A DNA stretch of 64,000 bases from Paenibacillus abyssi (GCF_014640295.1 NZ_BMGR01000012.1:62001-126000), one strand, 5' to 3'; shown: positions 45,489 to 55,445, counted from the first letter of the stretch. Translations and numbers: made by a program. The notes: a model not told the origin generated them from the sequence alone.

Positions 45489-46649
45489 ATGGATAAATTA
45501 CAATTGATCGCCACTTGCCCAATGGGCCTGGAAGCGATCGTAGCAAGAGAACTTAAGGATCTCGGATACGAGAACACGAGAACGGAGAACGGCAGAGTCA
45601 ACTTTGAAGGCGGCCTTGCCGACATTTGCCGCACCAACTTGTGGCTGCGTACGGCAGACCGTGTGCTTGTGAAGATGGGTGAATTTCCGGCGCGTACCTT
45701 TGACGAATTATTCGAAGGCACCAAAGCTTTAAACTGGCCGGACTGGATTCCCGAAGATGGTGAATTTCCCGTGGAAGGCCGCTCTCACAAATCGCAGCTT
45801 TCCAGTGTGCCGGCATGCCAAGGCATCGTAAAAAAAGCGATCGTCGAAAAGATGAAGGAAAAATACAAGCACGAGTGGTTTCCTGAGGATGGGCCTCGGT
45901 TTGTCGCAGAGGTTTCCCTTCTGAATGACCGCGCCCTGCTTACGTTAGATACGACAGGTCCGAGCCTGCACAAGCGCGGCTACCGGAAGTTGGTTACCGA
46001 AGCCCCTCTGAAAGAAACGATGGCTGCAGCAATGGTGCTGCTAAGCCGTTGGAGGCCGGAACGCCCTTTATACGACCCGTTCTGCGGCTCCGGTACAATC
46101 GCAATTGAAGCGGCGATGATCGGCTGGAATATCGCTCCGGGCCTGAGACGGAACTTCACCAGTGAACAGTGGCCGATCATCAGCAAAGATCTGTGGGACG
46201 ATGTACAGGATGAAGCCTTTGATGCGGTTAGAGACGACGTGCCCCTGCACATTATCGGCTCAGATATTGACCCCAAAGCAATTGAAGTGGCTGAAGCCGC
46301 GGTTAAGAAAGCAGGCCTTTCCAAGGAAGTGACCTTCCGTACCCTGCCTGTTTCCAAAGTGAAGCCAGAAGGAGAATTCGGCTGTATCATTACGAACCCG
46401 CCTTATGGAGAACGGCTTGGAGATGACAGTGAAGCGGAGAAAGCGGTTCGCCAGCTGGGGCTCACCGCAGGCATGCTGCCAAGCTGGTCCTTCTTTGCGT
46501 TAAGCCCTGCCAAGTCCTTCGAGCATTATTTCGGCCGTCCCGCCGATAAAAAACGCAAGCTGTATAACGGACGAATCGAATGTGGGCTGTACCAATATTT
46601 AGGACCCCTTCCACCATTGCGCAAAAACAATGAAGCTCCAAGCCATTGA
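45489..46649 (+). CDS. THUMP-domain 23S rRNA/RNA methyltransferase (YpsC/RlmL-like)
   Basis: The 386-residue protein starts with a ferredoxin-like/THUMP RNA-binding region (ATCPMGLEAIVARELKDLGYE to about 160) and continues with a Rossmann methyltransferase: YDPFCGSGTIAIEAAM and the catalytic NPPYGER typical of N2-guanine methylation. The relative YpsC/RlmL modifies 23S rRNA; the exact site is inferred. ATG at 45489 has ACGGAGTG upstream. Confidence 0.9.
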   Translation: MDKLQLIATCPMGLEAIVARELKDLGYENTRTENGRVNFEGGLADICRTNLWLRTADRVLVKMGEFPARTFDELFEGTKALNWPDWIPEDGEFPVEGRSHKSQLSSVPACQGIVKKAIVEKMKEKYKHEWFPEDGPRFVAEVSLLNDRALLTLDTTGPSLHKRGYRKLVTEAPLKETMAAAMVLLSRWRPERPLYDPFCGSGTIAIEAAMIGWNIAPGLRRNFTSEQWPIISKDLWDDVQDEAFDAVRDDVPLHIIGSDIDPKAIEVAEAAVKKAGLSKEVTFRTLPVSKVKPEGEFGCIITNPPYGERLGDDSEAEKAVRQLGLTAGMLPSWSFFALSPAKSFEHYFGRPADKKRKLYNGRIECGLYQYLGPLPPLRKNNEAPSH

Positions 46650-46722
46650 AATCAGACATTTCTAGACTATAATGGAGAATGAATTGTAGAGATTTTGTAA
46701 AATGGAAAGGAACGTTTTTGAT

Positions 46723-48699
46723 ATGGTTAGTTTGCTTCAAAACGCAGCGCGCCATAGTATGCGGGCTTCCCTGCATATACTGGAACGCTTGAAGGGCGTT
46801 GATTTGGCTCTATTTTATCTGGTTATGGTGGTGAAGCTTTATTTCTTCCATCAATTCATCAATGTCCGCAACATGGAGCTGATGACGATGGATGACTTTT
46901 GGGTAGCGCTTGGAACCTTAGGGCTCATCACCTTTTGGACATTGTGGCTCCCCATCCGTGGACGAATAACGGCGCTTGTTATATTAAATTTGATTCTAAC
47001 GTTTATTTTATATGCCGATTTAATCTATTACCGCTATTTTCAAGACTTGATCTCGGTTCCTGTGCTTCTGCAAGCAGGCCAGGTCGGATCGCTCGGCGAT
47101 AGTATCGGCGAATTGATTAAAGCAGCGGACATTGGGCTGTTCGCAGACTGGCCCTTTATCGTGCCTTTCGCAATCTATATCCTCATCTCCGGAAAGAGCG
47201 CGCGGAATAAACTGCAATCTGCCCGTGCGCGGCGTCTTCCCAAATTACTGATTCGATTTACGCTTGGACTCGCCGTCGGGGCGATTAGCCTTGCGTTAGT
47301 GTTGGTGCCGATCGATAAAGCGACAAAAACCTGGGCACAGGGATTATTCGTCGGAAACTGGTGGAACGTCTCTCTTTATAATGTGACCGGGTTGTACGGA
47401 TTTCACGGATACGACATCTATCGTTTTGTCGATCAGCGCTGGTTAAGCAAAGAAAAGCTGGGCGATACCGAGATCGCAGAAACCGAGCAGTGGATAAAGA
47501 ATCGCGGCGAGATTAGAAGAGGATTAGAGCAGGATCCGCTGTTCGGTCAATATGCCGGCAGCAACGTGATTATGATCCAAGCTGAAGCGCTGCAAAATTT
47601 CATGATTGGCAAATCGTACAATAACCAGGAAATTACGCCGAATTTTAACCGGTTCATGAAGGAAAGCGCGTATTTTAGCCATTTCTATCATCAGACAGCT
47701 TTAGGAAGAACCTCCGATGCCGATTTTACAGCCCATTGCTCCATGCATCCGGTTAGCACCGGCTCGGTGTTCATCCAATATTCGCAGCATGAATTCAACT
47801 GCTCGCCGGCTTTGCTGAAGGAGAACGGTTATCATACGGCGGTGTACCATGCTTATGACGGCGGTTTCTGGAATCGTAATGCGATGTACAGCGCAATGAA
47901 ATATGATACTTTTGTCAGCAAGAAAAACTTCATAATCGATGAAGCGATCGGTTGGTCGCTCGGGGATAAATCGTTCTTCCGACAATCGTTGGACCTGATA
48001 TCAAAGCAGCAGGAACCGTTCTATTCCTTTTTGATTACACTGACCAGCCATCACCCATACAAACTGCCAAAAGAAATTCAGCAGCTTGACTTGGGTGACA
48101 TGAACGACACGCTGTTTGGCGATTATCTTCAAAGCGTCCACTACGTAGACGCCGCTTTCGGTGAATTGGTCGAACGGCTTAAGGCCGAGGGATTATGGGA
48201 TACTTCGATTCTGCTCATCTATGGCGACCATGATAACTCCATTCGGGAATGGGAGCCCTTTGAAAAGTTTCTGGGTCAGCCTTTATCCCCACTTGACCGA
48301 CAACAGATCCTAAAGCAGGTTCCCTTGCTGATCCACCTGCCGGATGGCGCACATGCAGGTGTCTACGGGCAGGCTGGAGGACAAACAGATCTGGCGCCTA
48401 CCCTTCTTCATCTGCTCGGCATATCCAGCGCTGACAAAGCGATGATCGGGACTCCACTGCTAACAGAACGGCCGCTCGCCGGCAAATCGGTTGTTTTCCG
48501 AAATGGCGCTTATACGGATGGAACCCACTACTTTGTCCCATCCGGAGATGGCGTCATCGAGAATGGCACCTGTTATGAGCTTGCTACAGGAGAACCGGGC
48601 GATCCTGCCGCTTGCAAAGCTGGCGCGGAGAAAGCCAGGGAAGAGCTCCGGCATTCCGACCGCGTTGTCGAGCATAATTTAATCTCGGAATTCCGGTGA
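46723..48699 (+). CDS. ltaS: LTA synthase-like sulfatase-domain membrane protein
   Basis: The 658-residue protein has five membrane helices (about 27-215) and an extracellular alkaline-phosphatase-like domain. Key residues are E288 in IMIQAEALQNF, the likely catalytic T330 in GRTSDADF, and the metal site YGDHDN. LtaS polymerises glycerol phosphate from phosphatidylglycerol into lipoteichoic acid. A primase-type paralogue cannot be excluded. ATG at 46723 is chosen because AAAGGA is about 10 bases upstream; 46702 lacks a site. Confidence 0.9.
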   Translation: MVSLLQNAARHSMRASLHILERLKGVDLALFYLVMVVKLYFFHQFINVRNMELMTMDDFWVALGTLGLITFWTLWLPIRGRITALVILNLILTFILYADLIYYRYFQDLISVPVLLQAGQVGSLGDSIGELIKAADIGLFADWPFIVPFAIYILISGKSARNKLQSARARRLPKLLIRFTLGLAVGAISLALVLVPIDKATKTWAQGLFVGNWWNVSLYNVTGLYGFHGYDIYRFVDQRWLSKEKLGDTEIAETEQWIKNRGEIRRGLEQDPLFGQYAGSNVIMIQAEALQNFMIGKSYNNQEITPNFNRFMKESAYFSHFYHQTALGRTSDADFTAHCSMHPVSTGSVFIQYSQHEFNCSPALLKENGYHTAVYHAYDGGFWNRNAMYSAMKYDTFVSKKNFIIDEAIGWSLGDKSFFRQSLDLISKQQEPFYSFLITLTSHHPYKLPKEIQQLDLGDMNDTLFGDYLQSVHYVDAAFGELVERLKAEGLWDTSILLIYGDHDNSIREWEPFEKFLGQPLSPLDRQQILKQVPLLIHLPDGAHAGVYGQAGGQTDLAPTLLHLLGISSADKAMIGTPLLTERPLAGKSVVFRNGAYTDGTHYFVPSGDGVIENGTCYELATGEPGDPAACKAGAEKAREELRHSDRVVEHNLISEFR

Positions 48700-48709
48700 A
48701 ATCATTGAA

Positions 48710-48753
48710 TAAAAGACCGTCTCTCGGCTAACGCTGCTGAAAGACGGTCTTTT
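48710..48753. terminator. Bidirectional terminator
   Basis: AAAAGACCGTCT and AGACGGTCTTTT pair perfectly around an 18-base loop, serving the LTA synthase gene and the convergent DUF1450 gene. Confidence 0.88.
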
Positions 48754-48765
48754 ATGTGTAAGGCC

Positions 48766-48987
48766 TTATTTCACATATTTCTTTGCTTTCTCGATGACTT
48801 CATCCTCGGTCGGCGCAGTAACGTACCTTCCGTTAATAAAAATAAACGCAAACCGCGAACAGGGTCCGCAATACGATTTGCAGGCAACTTTAATCTCTGC
48901 GTCCGGAGCTAGCTTGTTCAGCTTGGACACCGTTGTTTTGACCTTCATATGTTTGCATTTGTCACAAATACGAATATCATTAGGCAT
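48766..48987 (-). CDS. DUF1450 (YuzB-like) protein
   Basis: A 73-residue protein with five Cys: C8, C11, C36, C40 and C43 (ICDKCKHMK then ACKSYCGPCSRFAF). The layout is that of DUF1450 and suggests a metal or Fe-S site in a thioredoxin-like fold. Function unknown. GGGGAAAAAGC precedes the ATG. It lies 46 bases after the HesB-like gene, probably an operon. Confidence 0.85.
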   Translation of the reverse strand: MPNDIRICDKCKHMKVKTTVSKLNKLAPDAEIKVACKSYCGPCSRFAFIFINGRYVTAPTEDEVIEKAKKYVK

Positions 48988-49033
48988 GCTTTTTCCCCGT
49001 TCTATAACTTGTTCCCGGTTCCCCAAAGAAGTA

Positions 49034-49336
49034 TTAATGGTCGCCGCTGTTGCCTTTGGACGGGTTAGTAATGGCGAAGCCTTCCTGCGGAACGTAGAAA
49101 TAATCAATGCGGACGCCATCTAGGAACGGCTCGTCCTTGGCAAGAATTACATCGATGTCCTTATCGGTCGATACGACTTCATCCGCATCCGTAGGCACAT
49201 CCAGATCCATTCCGTAATGAGCATGATCGCCATGGGAATGCGTAACGATAACCCGCAGCATTTTACCTTCATTTTCCGGCTTGTCCAATTCTACTCGAAG
49301 CATTTTTGCTGCGTTTCTTGATATTTTACATTTCAT
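49034..49336 (-). CDS. HesB/IscA-like small protein
   Basis: The 100-residue protein resembles HesB-like Fe-S assembly proteins in its beta-rich layout (KISRNAAKMLRVEL, MLRVIVTHSHGDHAHYGMDLDVPTDADEVV, FLDGVRIDYF), but the three conserved Cys of IscA are missing; only C3 remains. A His/Asp cluster HSHGDHAHYGMDLD is striking. AAAAAGGAGCTG precedes the ATG. It is followed by the Cys-rich DUF1450 gene. Confidence 0.7.
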   Translation of the reverse strand: MKCKISRNAAKMLRVELDKPENEGKMLRVIVTHSHGDHAHYGMDLDVPTDADEVVSTDKDIDVILAKDEPFLDGVRIDYFYVPQEGFAITNPSKGNSGDH

Positions 49337-49469
49337 TTAATTTCAGCTCCTTTTTGGCTCAACAATATTGAATCAATCTTGTTTATCCGAATTTATCTAT
49401 CTTATTGTAATGAAAGCTAGCCGGAAGTTCAACTGTAATCTTTTTTGTACATTTCACCCGCGGAAAAAA

Positions 49470-49703
49470 TCAACGGTTTCCGTATTTCCGTTCCATCCTC
49501 GAAGTGAACCATTCCGCTGCAATCATCGTCACTGCAATATCATCAAAAGGCAGGTAGGGCATCGCATCGGGAAGCACCCAATAAAGCAGTACCGGCACAA
49601 GAAACAGCAGCTTGTCTCTAAGTCGGACGTCCTTCGAACGAAGCAGCCGGAATATTCGGACAAACACCATCCGCCAATGACGAAGTGAGAGCAGTTTGCG
49701 CAC
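49470..49703 (-). CDS. YkvA/DUF1232-like membrane protein
   Basis: A 77-residue protein with a basic amphipathic N-terminus (RHWRMVFVRIFRLLRSKDVRLRDKLLFLVPVLLY) and the DUF1232 core LPDAMPYLPFDDIAV. Function unknown. The GTG start follows AGGAGGGATTCGCA. Confidence 0.75.
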   Translation of the reverse strand: MRKLLSLRHWRMVFVRIFRLLRSKDVRLRDKLLFLVPVLLYWVLPDAMPYLPFDDIAVTMIAAEWFTSRMERKYGNR

Positions 49704-49762
49704 TGCGAATCCCTCCTTCTTTTTTGCCCATTATATCATATCCGGCCTTCATTCACGAAATC

Positions 49763-50971
49763 CTACAAGCGCAGCGCTTGCAGAAGCAGGCTTTGCACCG
49801 CGTCATACATATCCTCGAATTGGTCAAGGGGCAGCGGATTGACTCCAATTCCCGCCTCAACGGTAAAGCCCGGCTTGCGAAATTCCTGAATGAACCAATC
49901 TTTATAGCCTGCATCGCTGCCTGCCAGCTTTACAGCCCGGTAACCGCTGGCCTCAGCCAGCTGACGCGCATGCTCTTCTGCGGCGGGAGGTTCGTAATCA
50001 CGGTAGTTCCAATAGATTTCCTGTCCCTGCGTATGCAGTGCGATGACCAGATCGAACTGCTGCTCCCGCGTAAAATCGGCCATCGCCTGCGCTTCCGGCT
50101 CACTTAGCGGATGCGGTCCGGGATAGTCCCGCGGACCTGGGCGATCGTGGCCGCGTCGTTCGCATTCCGCTTCCCAATGGGCCGGAAATTGGTCGTTCAG
50201 GTCAACCCCCCGGATATTCGCCTTCCAAGCTTGAAAGCGCTCCGAGAACCGGTTGCTGCGCAGCAGCTCTTCATAATAAGGATGAGCTGGCGTTGCCCCT
50301 TCCAGCACCAGCTCAACCCCGTCCGGATTAACCATCGGGACAACCCAGAGCGTGACATGCTCGTATAGGCTCTGGCAGTCCTCGCCCCTTACCTTGGCTC
50401 CAAGCTTATAACCACGGGCCAAGTCCTCCATGAACCGCATAATAAGCGGCGTCGTAATCCATTCGTTCGCATGAAAGGCGGCATTCACATGGACTTTTTT
50501 CGCACCCCTGCCGAATCGTAATGCCGGAAGCGGCTTGCCCATGACACTTTGGCCGATTACGCTTTGCTTCAGAAACGGGTAATCCCGGACCATCGTTTCT
50601 ATATCATTCCGCAAATTCCGATATCCGTATTCAGCTTTCGCTTGGATGATCCTGCTTCGGATAGGTGCCGGAATCTTAAGCGTCTGCCCCGGTATAAGAT
50701 GTTTGGGATCAAGCTGCGGGTTCTCCGTTAATAAAGAATAGACGGAAACATGAAGTCGCTCGGTCAAATCATTCAATGTGTCGCCGGGCTGAAGGCAATA
50801 ATAAATAAAATTGGCAGACGGAATCGTAAGAATCAAACCGGGAATCAAGGGCGCTTCATGAGTTAGACGAGGATTAGCGGCAAGCAGTGCAAACTCGTTA
50901 ACACCAAAATACCCGGCAATACGCAGTAACGTATCACCGGGCTGTACCATGTAGGTAAATGACAGGTTCAT
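49763..50971 (-). CDS. LysM-M14 peptidoglycan peptidase
   Basis: The 402-residue protein has two LysM domains (about 4-50 and 55-100) followed by a zinc carboxypeptidase domain of the M14 family: HANEW (H and E ligands), NPDGVEL, the third His in IALHTQGQEIYW, and catalytic Glu in FTVEAGIG. The pattern fits gamma-D-glutamyl-diamino acid endopeptidases, which cut peptidoglycan stem peptides. No signal peptide is seen; spore-related or unusual export is possible. ATG at 50971 follows GGGAGGTTGAAAGG. Confidence 0.9.
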   Translation of the reverse strand: MNLSFTYMVQPGDTLLRIAGYFGVNEFALLAANPRLTHEAPLIPGLILTIPSANFIYYCLQPGDTLNDLTERLHVSVYSLLTENPQLDPKHLIPGQTLKIPAPIRSRIIQAKAEYGYRNLRNDIETMVRDYPFLKQSVIGQSVMGKPLPALRFGRGAKKVHVNAAFHANEWITTPLIMRFMEDLARGYKLGAKVRGEDCQSLYEHVTLWVVPMVNPDGVELVLEGATPAHPYYEELLRSNRFSERFQAWKANIRGVDLNDQFPAHWEAECERRGHDRPGPRDYPGPHPLSEPEAQAMADFTREQQFDLVIALHTQGQEIYWNYRDYEPPAAEEHARQLAEASGYRAVKLAGSDAGYKDWFIQEFRKPGFTVEAGIGVNPLPLDQFEDMYDAVQSLLLQALRL

Positions 50972-51048
50972 CCTTTCAACCTCCCGGCGAAAAGTTTTCC
51001 TATCATTCATATGCGAGGGGCACTCCTTACATGTATGCTCACTTATGT

Positions 51049-51864
51049 TTATCCGATCTTTGGCACCTGCCAGACAACCGGTGTTAATTCGATCTGCTCA
51101 TCCAGCCACTGCTGGGCAATCTGCCGAAATATCTTCGGATCGCCGCTGCAGCAAAACTGATGAATTGGAAGCACATCACTTCCGGCCAGCTTGCCTTGAT
51201 CATGAAGGATCGTGCTGATCTCGCGGGCCGTTTCATCGGCCGAGCTGATCAATATCACTTCAGGCCCCATAACTTCGGAGATGGTTTCCGCTAAGAACGG
51301 ATAATGCGTGCAGCCGAGAATGAGACTGTCAATCGGGCTTCCCTTCAAAAACTGCAGCGATTCCCTAACCGTTTCATAGGTTTCGTCAGAACAGAAATTC
51401 CCCTTCTCCACTAGCGGTACGAACGTTGGACATGCCTGGCTGATGACCTCAATATGCGGCTTAAGCCGCTTCAGCGCCTGTTCGTAAGCGCCGCTTTTGA
51501 TCGTCCCTTCTGTCCCGATTACACCAACATAGCCAGTCTGCGTCCGACCGATAGCCGCTCTTGCACCAGGGTAGATGACACCTACAACAGGTATGTTAAC
51601 ACGGGATTGAATATCCTCCAAAGCAACTGCGGTCGCCGTGTTGCAAGCGATCACGATCATTTTAGGAGTAAATTGAACTAAGTAATCAACAATTTCGCGC
51701 GTGAAACGTTTAACTTCCTCGGAGGGACGCGGACCGTATGGCGTACGGGCGGTGTCGCCGAAGTAAATGATTCTCTCGCGCGGCAGTTGGCGCAAGACTT
51801 CTTTGGCAACCGTTAAGCCGCCTACGCCGGAATCCAATATCGCGATCGGTTGCTGCACAGACAC
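51049..51864 (-). CDS. murI: Glutamate racemase
   Basis: The 271-residue protein has the two catalytic Cys, C74 in IACNTATA and C185 in GCTHYPF, the DSGVGGL motif at 11-17 and GDTARTPYG at 37-44. It provides D-glutamate for peptidoglycan. The GTG start at 51864 has only a weak site (AAAGCGGTGT), and GTG 51858 is an alternative. It lies 78 bases upstream of the LysM-M14 gene on the same strand. Confidence 0.94.
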   Translation of the reverse strand: MSVQQPIAILDSGVGGLTVAKEVLRQLPRERIIYFGDTARTPYGPRPSEEVKRFTREIVDYLVQFTPKMIVIACNTATAVALEDIQSRVNIPVVGVIYPGARAAIGRTQTGYVGVIGTEGTIKSGAYEQALKRLKPHIEVISQACPTFVPLVEKGNFCSDETYETVRESLQFLKGSPIDSLILGCTHYPFLAETISEVMGPEVILISSADETAREISTILHDQGKLAGSDVLPIHQFCCSGDPKIFRQIAQQWLDEQIELTPVVWQVPKIG

Positions 51865-52045
51865 ACCGCTTTCTTAATCATGATGACTTAAACATGAATA
51901 GAATATGACGTTTCATTCCAAAACGTACCTACATGTTAGCCTAAATGCAGACAAGGTTCAAGGTACTGCCGGCACCTGTCTCTAGTTCATTCTATTCATT
52001 AACGGTGGTTCTGGAAGCTTGTCCATGCGGAGGTATGTTTCATCA

Positions 52046-52076
52046 AAAAGAAGCCTCAGGGGCCTCTTTTCCTTGA
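52046..52076 (-). terminator. Probable terminator of melA
   Basis: GAGGCC and GGCTTC pair around CCTGA on the minus strand and are followed by TTTTTG. Confidence 0.7.
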
Positions 52077-52080
52077 TTTC

Positions 52081-53379
52081 CTATTTGAATTGCGGCAGCC
52101 AATCGCCATGGGCCTCGATCAGATCGTTACACATCGCAATGATATCGTCCATCGATAATTCTGCAGCCGTATGAGGATCCAGCATGGCAGCATGATAAAT
52201 ATGCTCCTTCCTGCCGGTCATCGCAGCTTCAATCGTCAGCAGCTGCGTATTAATGTTCGTACGGTTCAATGCAGCGCACTGAGGCGGCAAATCACCTACA
52301 TAGGTCGGTGTGACGCCGCTGCGGTCAACCAAACACGGCACTTCAACACATGCCTCCTTCGGCAGGTTAGTGATCAGACCGGTGTTCATCACATTGCCGC
52401 CAATTTTGAACGGAACATTGGTTTCGATCGCCTCGAATATGTACGAAGCGTATTCATGGGAACGCTTATGCTCCAGATTCTTATCATTCACGAGCTCCTC
52501 GCGCATCTTTTTCCATCGGTCGATTTGATCGATACAGCGCCGCGGATATTCATCCAACGGAATATTGAATCGTTCAATCAGCTCCGGATAATTCCGCTTA
52601 ATAAAATAAGGATGATACTCGGCATTGTGCTCGGACGATTCCGTTATATAATAACCGAATTTTAACATCATCTCGTAGCGGACCATGTCGTGGTGTTTTT
52701 CCTGCTGCTTCAAAGCGGCGCGGCGTTTAATCTCCGGATACAGATCCTCGCCATCCTTCGTCACCTCAAGCAGCCAGGCCATATGATTAATACCCGCAAT
52801 TTTTGCCTTCACGCCGGTTTGATCCATATCCAGATGCTCGAAAAGATGCGGAATGCAAGCCTGGACGCTATGGCATAAACCGACAGTCCGGATTCCGCCA
52901 TACGTGTTCATCACATTGGTCAACACCGCCATTGGATTCGTATAATTCAGGAACAGTGCATCAGGACAAACCTCATGCATATCCTCGGCGAACCCCAGCA
53001 TGACGGGAATGGTGCGGAGGTTGCGGAAAATGCCGCCGATTCCGATTGTATCAGCTATCGTTTGGCGCAGGCCGTATTTCTTAGGGATTTCAAAATCCGT
53101 GATCGTACAAGGATCATAACCGCCGACTTGAATCGCGTTTACAACAAACTTGGCTCCGCGCAGCGCTTCCTTGCGATCGGTGTAGGCGTTTACAACACAG
53201 GTGCTGCCAGTGGTCGCTTTAAGGTTGTTTAACATCGTTTCCGAATCTTTAAGCCGCTCTGTGTCAATATCATACAATGCTAATTCAAAGCCTTGAAGCG
53301 CCGGAGTCAACATACAATCGCCCAACACATTCTTTGCGAATACCGTGCTTCCCGCTCCTAGAAACGTAATTTTAGACAT
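52081..53379 (-). CDS. melA: Alpha-galactosidase, GH4 family
   Basis: The 432-residue protein has the NAD-binding start KITFLGAGSTVFAKN and the GH4 metal and catalytic regions TNPMAVLTNVM, GLCHSVQ and AGINHMAWLLE. GH4 enzymes use NAD+ and Mn2+; this one most resembles MelA alpha-galactosidases. It is cytoplasmic. AAGGAGAGGAAAAAG precedes ATG 53379. A divergent AraC gene probably regulates it; no sugar permease gene is adjacent. Confidence 0.93.
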   Translation of the reverse strand: MSKITFLGAGSTVFAKNVLGDCMLTPALQGFELALYDIDTERLKDSETMLNNLKATTGSTCVVNAYTDRKEALRGAKFVVNAIQVGGYDPCTITDFEIPKKYGLRQTIADTIGIGGIFRNLRTIPVMLGFAEDMHEVCPDALFLNYTNPMAVLTNVMNTYGGIRTVGLCHSVQACIPHLFEHLDMDQTGVKAKIAGINHMAWLLEVTKDGEDLYPEIKRRAALKQQEKHHDMVRYEMMLKFGYYITESSEHNAEYHPYFIKRNYPELIERFNIPLDEYPRRCIDQIDRWKKMREELVNDKNLEHKRSHEYASYIFEAIETNVPFKIGGNVMNTGLITNLPKEACVEVPCLVDRSGVTPTYVGDLPPQCAALNRTNINTQLLTIEAAMTGRKEHIYHAAMLDPHTAAELSMDDIIAMCNDLIEAHGDWLPQFK

Positions 53380-53445
53380 CTTTTTCCTCTCCTTCGATGT
53401 AATGAAGTGATCTGCTCTTAATATAAATGACAGCCGCAAATATGA

Positions 53446-53470
53446 ATATGGAAATATCCCATCTCCATAT
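53446..53470. promoter_or_regulatory. Inverted repeat in the melA/araC-like intergenic region
   Basis: ATATGGA and TCCATAT flank 11 bases, between the divergent genes. It may bind the AraC-type regulator; the -10 TATAAT for the regulator gene follows at 53481-53486. Confidence 0.4.
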
Positions 53471-53527
53471 AGACTTTTGTAGTATAATTTGATCTATAGA
53501 AGTTAAGGAAAAAGTAGGTGAAGACGC

Positions 53528-54382
53528 ATGAGCGAGCATTTCTCGTTTTCAATCGGATTAAATGCATCCCCAAGAAGAGGCGAGTTAACCCCTCTGTTCA
53601 GCGGAAATGGACAGCCCGTACATAAGCATAAGATCGGGCCTGCCGTTCATGATTATTATTTGGTACACACGGTCAGTTCCGGACAAGGCAGGTTTGAATG
53701 TGCGGGAAAACAGTACGATTGTAGGAAAGGAGATACGTTCTTTATATTGCCCGGGGAGTTATTCAGCTACGAGGCGGACGGCCTGCAGCCATGGACGTAT
53801 CATTGGGTCGCGTTTAAAGGACATGCTGCCGGACCCTTATTAACCAGCCTTGGCATTTCTCCGGAGCAGCCGATACTACATCTTAAGGACATTCGAAAAA
53901 TTTTAGTGTTATACCATCACATTAGACAAGCCTTTCAGCATGCTGATAACCCTTCGATGGCTGATTTGGAAGCCAGCGGCTGGTTACGATTGCTTCTAAC
54001 CGCCTTCGGTTCAGATCAGCCGGCCAATCTGCCCGTCTCGGAAGCCAAGCCCACGGACATCGAAAGACAGATTGACCAAGCAATCCTCTGGCTTTCACTT
54101 CAATATGAGCAATCGATTTCGATCGAACGAATTGCAAAGGCGTTGGGTTATCACCGGACACATCTGTCCAAGATGTTCAAACAAACGACCGGACTATCCC
54201 CAATGCAGTTCTTGTACAAGATCAGAATGGAGCGTGCAGAGGTTCTTCTTGCAGGCCAATTAACAATCTCCCAGATTGCTTCGTCCGTGGGTTATCCGGA
54301 TGCACTGTACTTCTCTAAACAATTCCGCAAATGGAAGGGACTATCCCCTTCCGAATATCGGGAACAATTACACCACACCTAG
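53528..54382 (+). CDS. AraC-family regulator, probable control of melA
   Basis: The 284-residue protein has an N-terminal cupin-type sugar-sensing domain (HDYYLVHTVSSGQGRFECAGKQYDC) and a C-terminal double helix-turn-helix (about 185-280: ISIERIAKALGYHRTHLSKMFKQTTG, ISQIASSVGYPDALYFSKQFRKWKGLSPSEYR). The layout fits sugar-responsive regulators such as MsmR/RafR. AGTAGGTGAAGACGC precedes the ATG. Confidence 0.9.
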   Translation: MSEHFSFSIGLNASPRRGELTPLFSGNGQPVHKHKIGPAVHDYYLVHTVSSGQGRFECAGKQYDCRKGDTFFILPGELFSYEADGLQPWTYHWVAFKGHAAGPLLTSLGISPEQPILHLKDIRKILVLYHHIRQAFQHADNPSMADLEASGWLRLLLTAFGSDQPANLPVSEAKPTDIERQIDQAILWLSLQYEQSISIERIAKALGYHRTHLSKMFKQTTGLSPMQFLYKIRMERAEVLLAGQLTISQIASSVGYPDALYFSKQFRKWKGLSPSEYREQLHHT

Positions 54383-54439
54383 CAAGAAAAACAGCCCGCC
54401 TGGACCGTGCTTGGTCCAATGACGAGCCGTTTATCTTGC

Positions 54440-54856
54440 TCATGCCTTATACCCGGACGCCTCTTCGAGCTCCTGCTCGGCTTGCTTGTGCTGCCCTTCT
54501 GCAGTCTGTTCCTCGGCTTGTTCTTCGACAAGCGGCGCTTGTTCGAAATCGGATCCGCGATTGCCGCGCCATGATTTAACGTCCTGCACGACTCGGCTTG
54601 TCACCTGCTTCGTTAGGTCGGCTAACTGTGTTGTCTGGCTGCTAACCTGCTGTGCGACTTTCACGGTCGCATCCTTGGCTTGCCCTGCGTAGCGCACTGT
54701 GGTATCACTTATTTGACCGGCTCCCTTAGCGATATCCTTACGAAGCTCCCGGCCTGATTTTGGAGCAAGCAGCAGTGCGCTTACTGCAGCGACTACGCCG
54801 CCGGCCAGTGCGCCTAACAGAAACCCTCTTGCTTTTTGGTTTGGTCGATCTGACAT
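54440..54856 (-). CDS. YtxH-like protein
   Basis: The 138-residue protein has a membrane segment with a Gly/Ala-rich core ([29 protein letters not shown]), the YtxH signature, then a long helical, possibly coiled-coil part and a Gln/Glu-rich tail. It is related to general-stress proteins. Its start lies 43 bases inside the preceding DUF948 gene, so the two overlap and are translated together. AAAGGAG precedes the ATG. Confidence 0.82.
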   Translation of the reverse strand: MSDRPNQKARGFLLGALAGGVVAAVSALLLAPKSGRELRKDIAKGAGQISDTTVRYAGQAKDATVKVAQQVSSQTTQLADLTKQVTSRVVQDVKSWRGNRGSDFEQAPLVEEQAEEQTAEGQHKQAEQELEEASGYKA

Positions 54857-55356
54857 TCGTTTTCTCTCCTTTCGTGTTTATCGTGCCCTTCGTCCCGTTC
54901 GCATGATACCGGTGCGCGAACAGCCTCATGACGCTTGCTTTGCCACCATTGCCATACGGTCATACCGATCTCCGCTAGATCCAGCGCTTCTCCGATCATC
55001 CGCTTGCTGCGTCCGGCGGCATTCTCCACATGTTGAACGGCCGACTCCGTTAAGGTGGAAGAAATTTTGCCCAGGGCAGCAGCTGTTTGCAGGACGGTAT
55101 CACCGAATTCACCGGCAGATTTGCACAAGCTGGTCGTATAAACAAGCTGTCCCTGAACGCTCTGCACCGTCTGCTCAGCTGATGTGATCAACGCACGCAG
55201 CTCATCAACCAATCCTGATGTCTGCTGCTGCAGCTTATCAACGCCTGATACCATTTGATCAAGTTTGCGCAAAGCGGAATGCAGCGAGAGAACGATCGCT
55301 ATGACTAAAATAACAAAAGCAATCGTTGCAACGCACACACAAGCAATGAGTACCAT
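54814..55356 (-). CDS. DUF948-like membrane protein
   Basis: A 180-residue protein with one N-terminal membrane helix (about 2-23) and a long coiled coil ([32 protein letters not shown]), the DUF948/YtxG pattern. The C-terminal tail is charged ([26 protein letters not shown]). ATG at 55356 follows GGAGGTGGTCGCGG. Its 3' end overlaps the YtxH gene by 43 bases. Confidence 0.82.
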   Translation of the reverse strand: MVLIACVCVATIAFVILVIAIVLSLHSALRKLDQMVSGVDKLQQQTSGLVDELRALITSAEQTVQSVQGQLVYTTSLCKSAGEFGDTVLQTAAALGKISSTLTESAVQHVENAAGRSKRMIGEALDLAEIGMTVWQWWQSKRHEAVRAPVSCERDEGHDKHERRENECQIDQTKKQEGFC

Positions 55357-55445
55357 CCGCGACCACCTCCAGTTCGATCTGGACGAATGCCCAATTCGTA
55401 ATGACAGTATAATCACGATGGGCTTGTCACGACACTCGCGAACAG

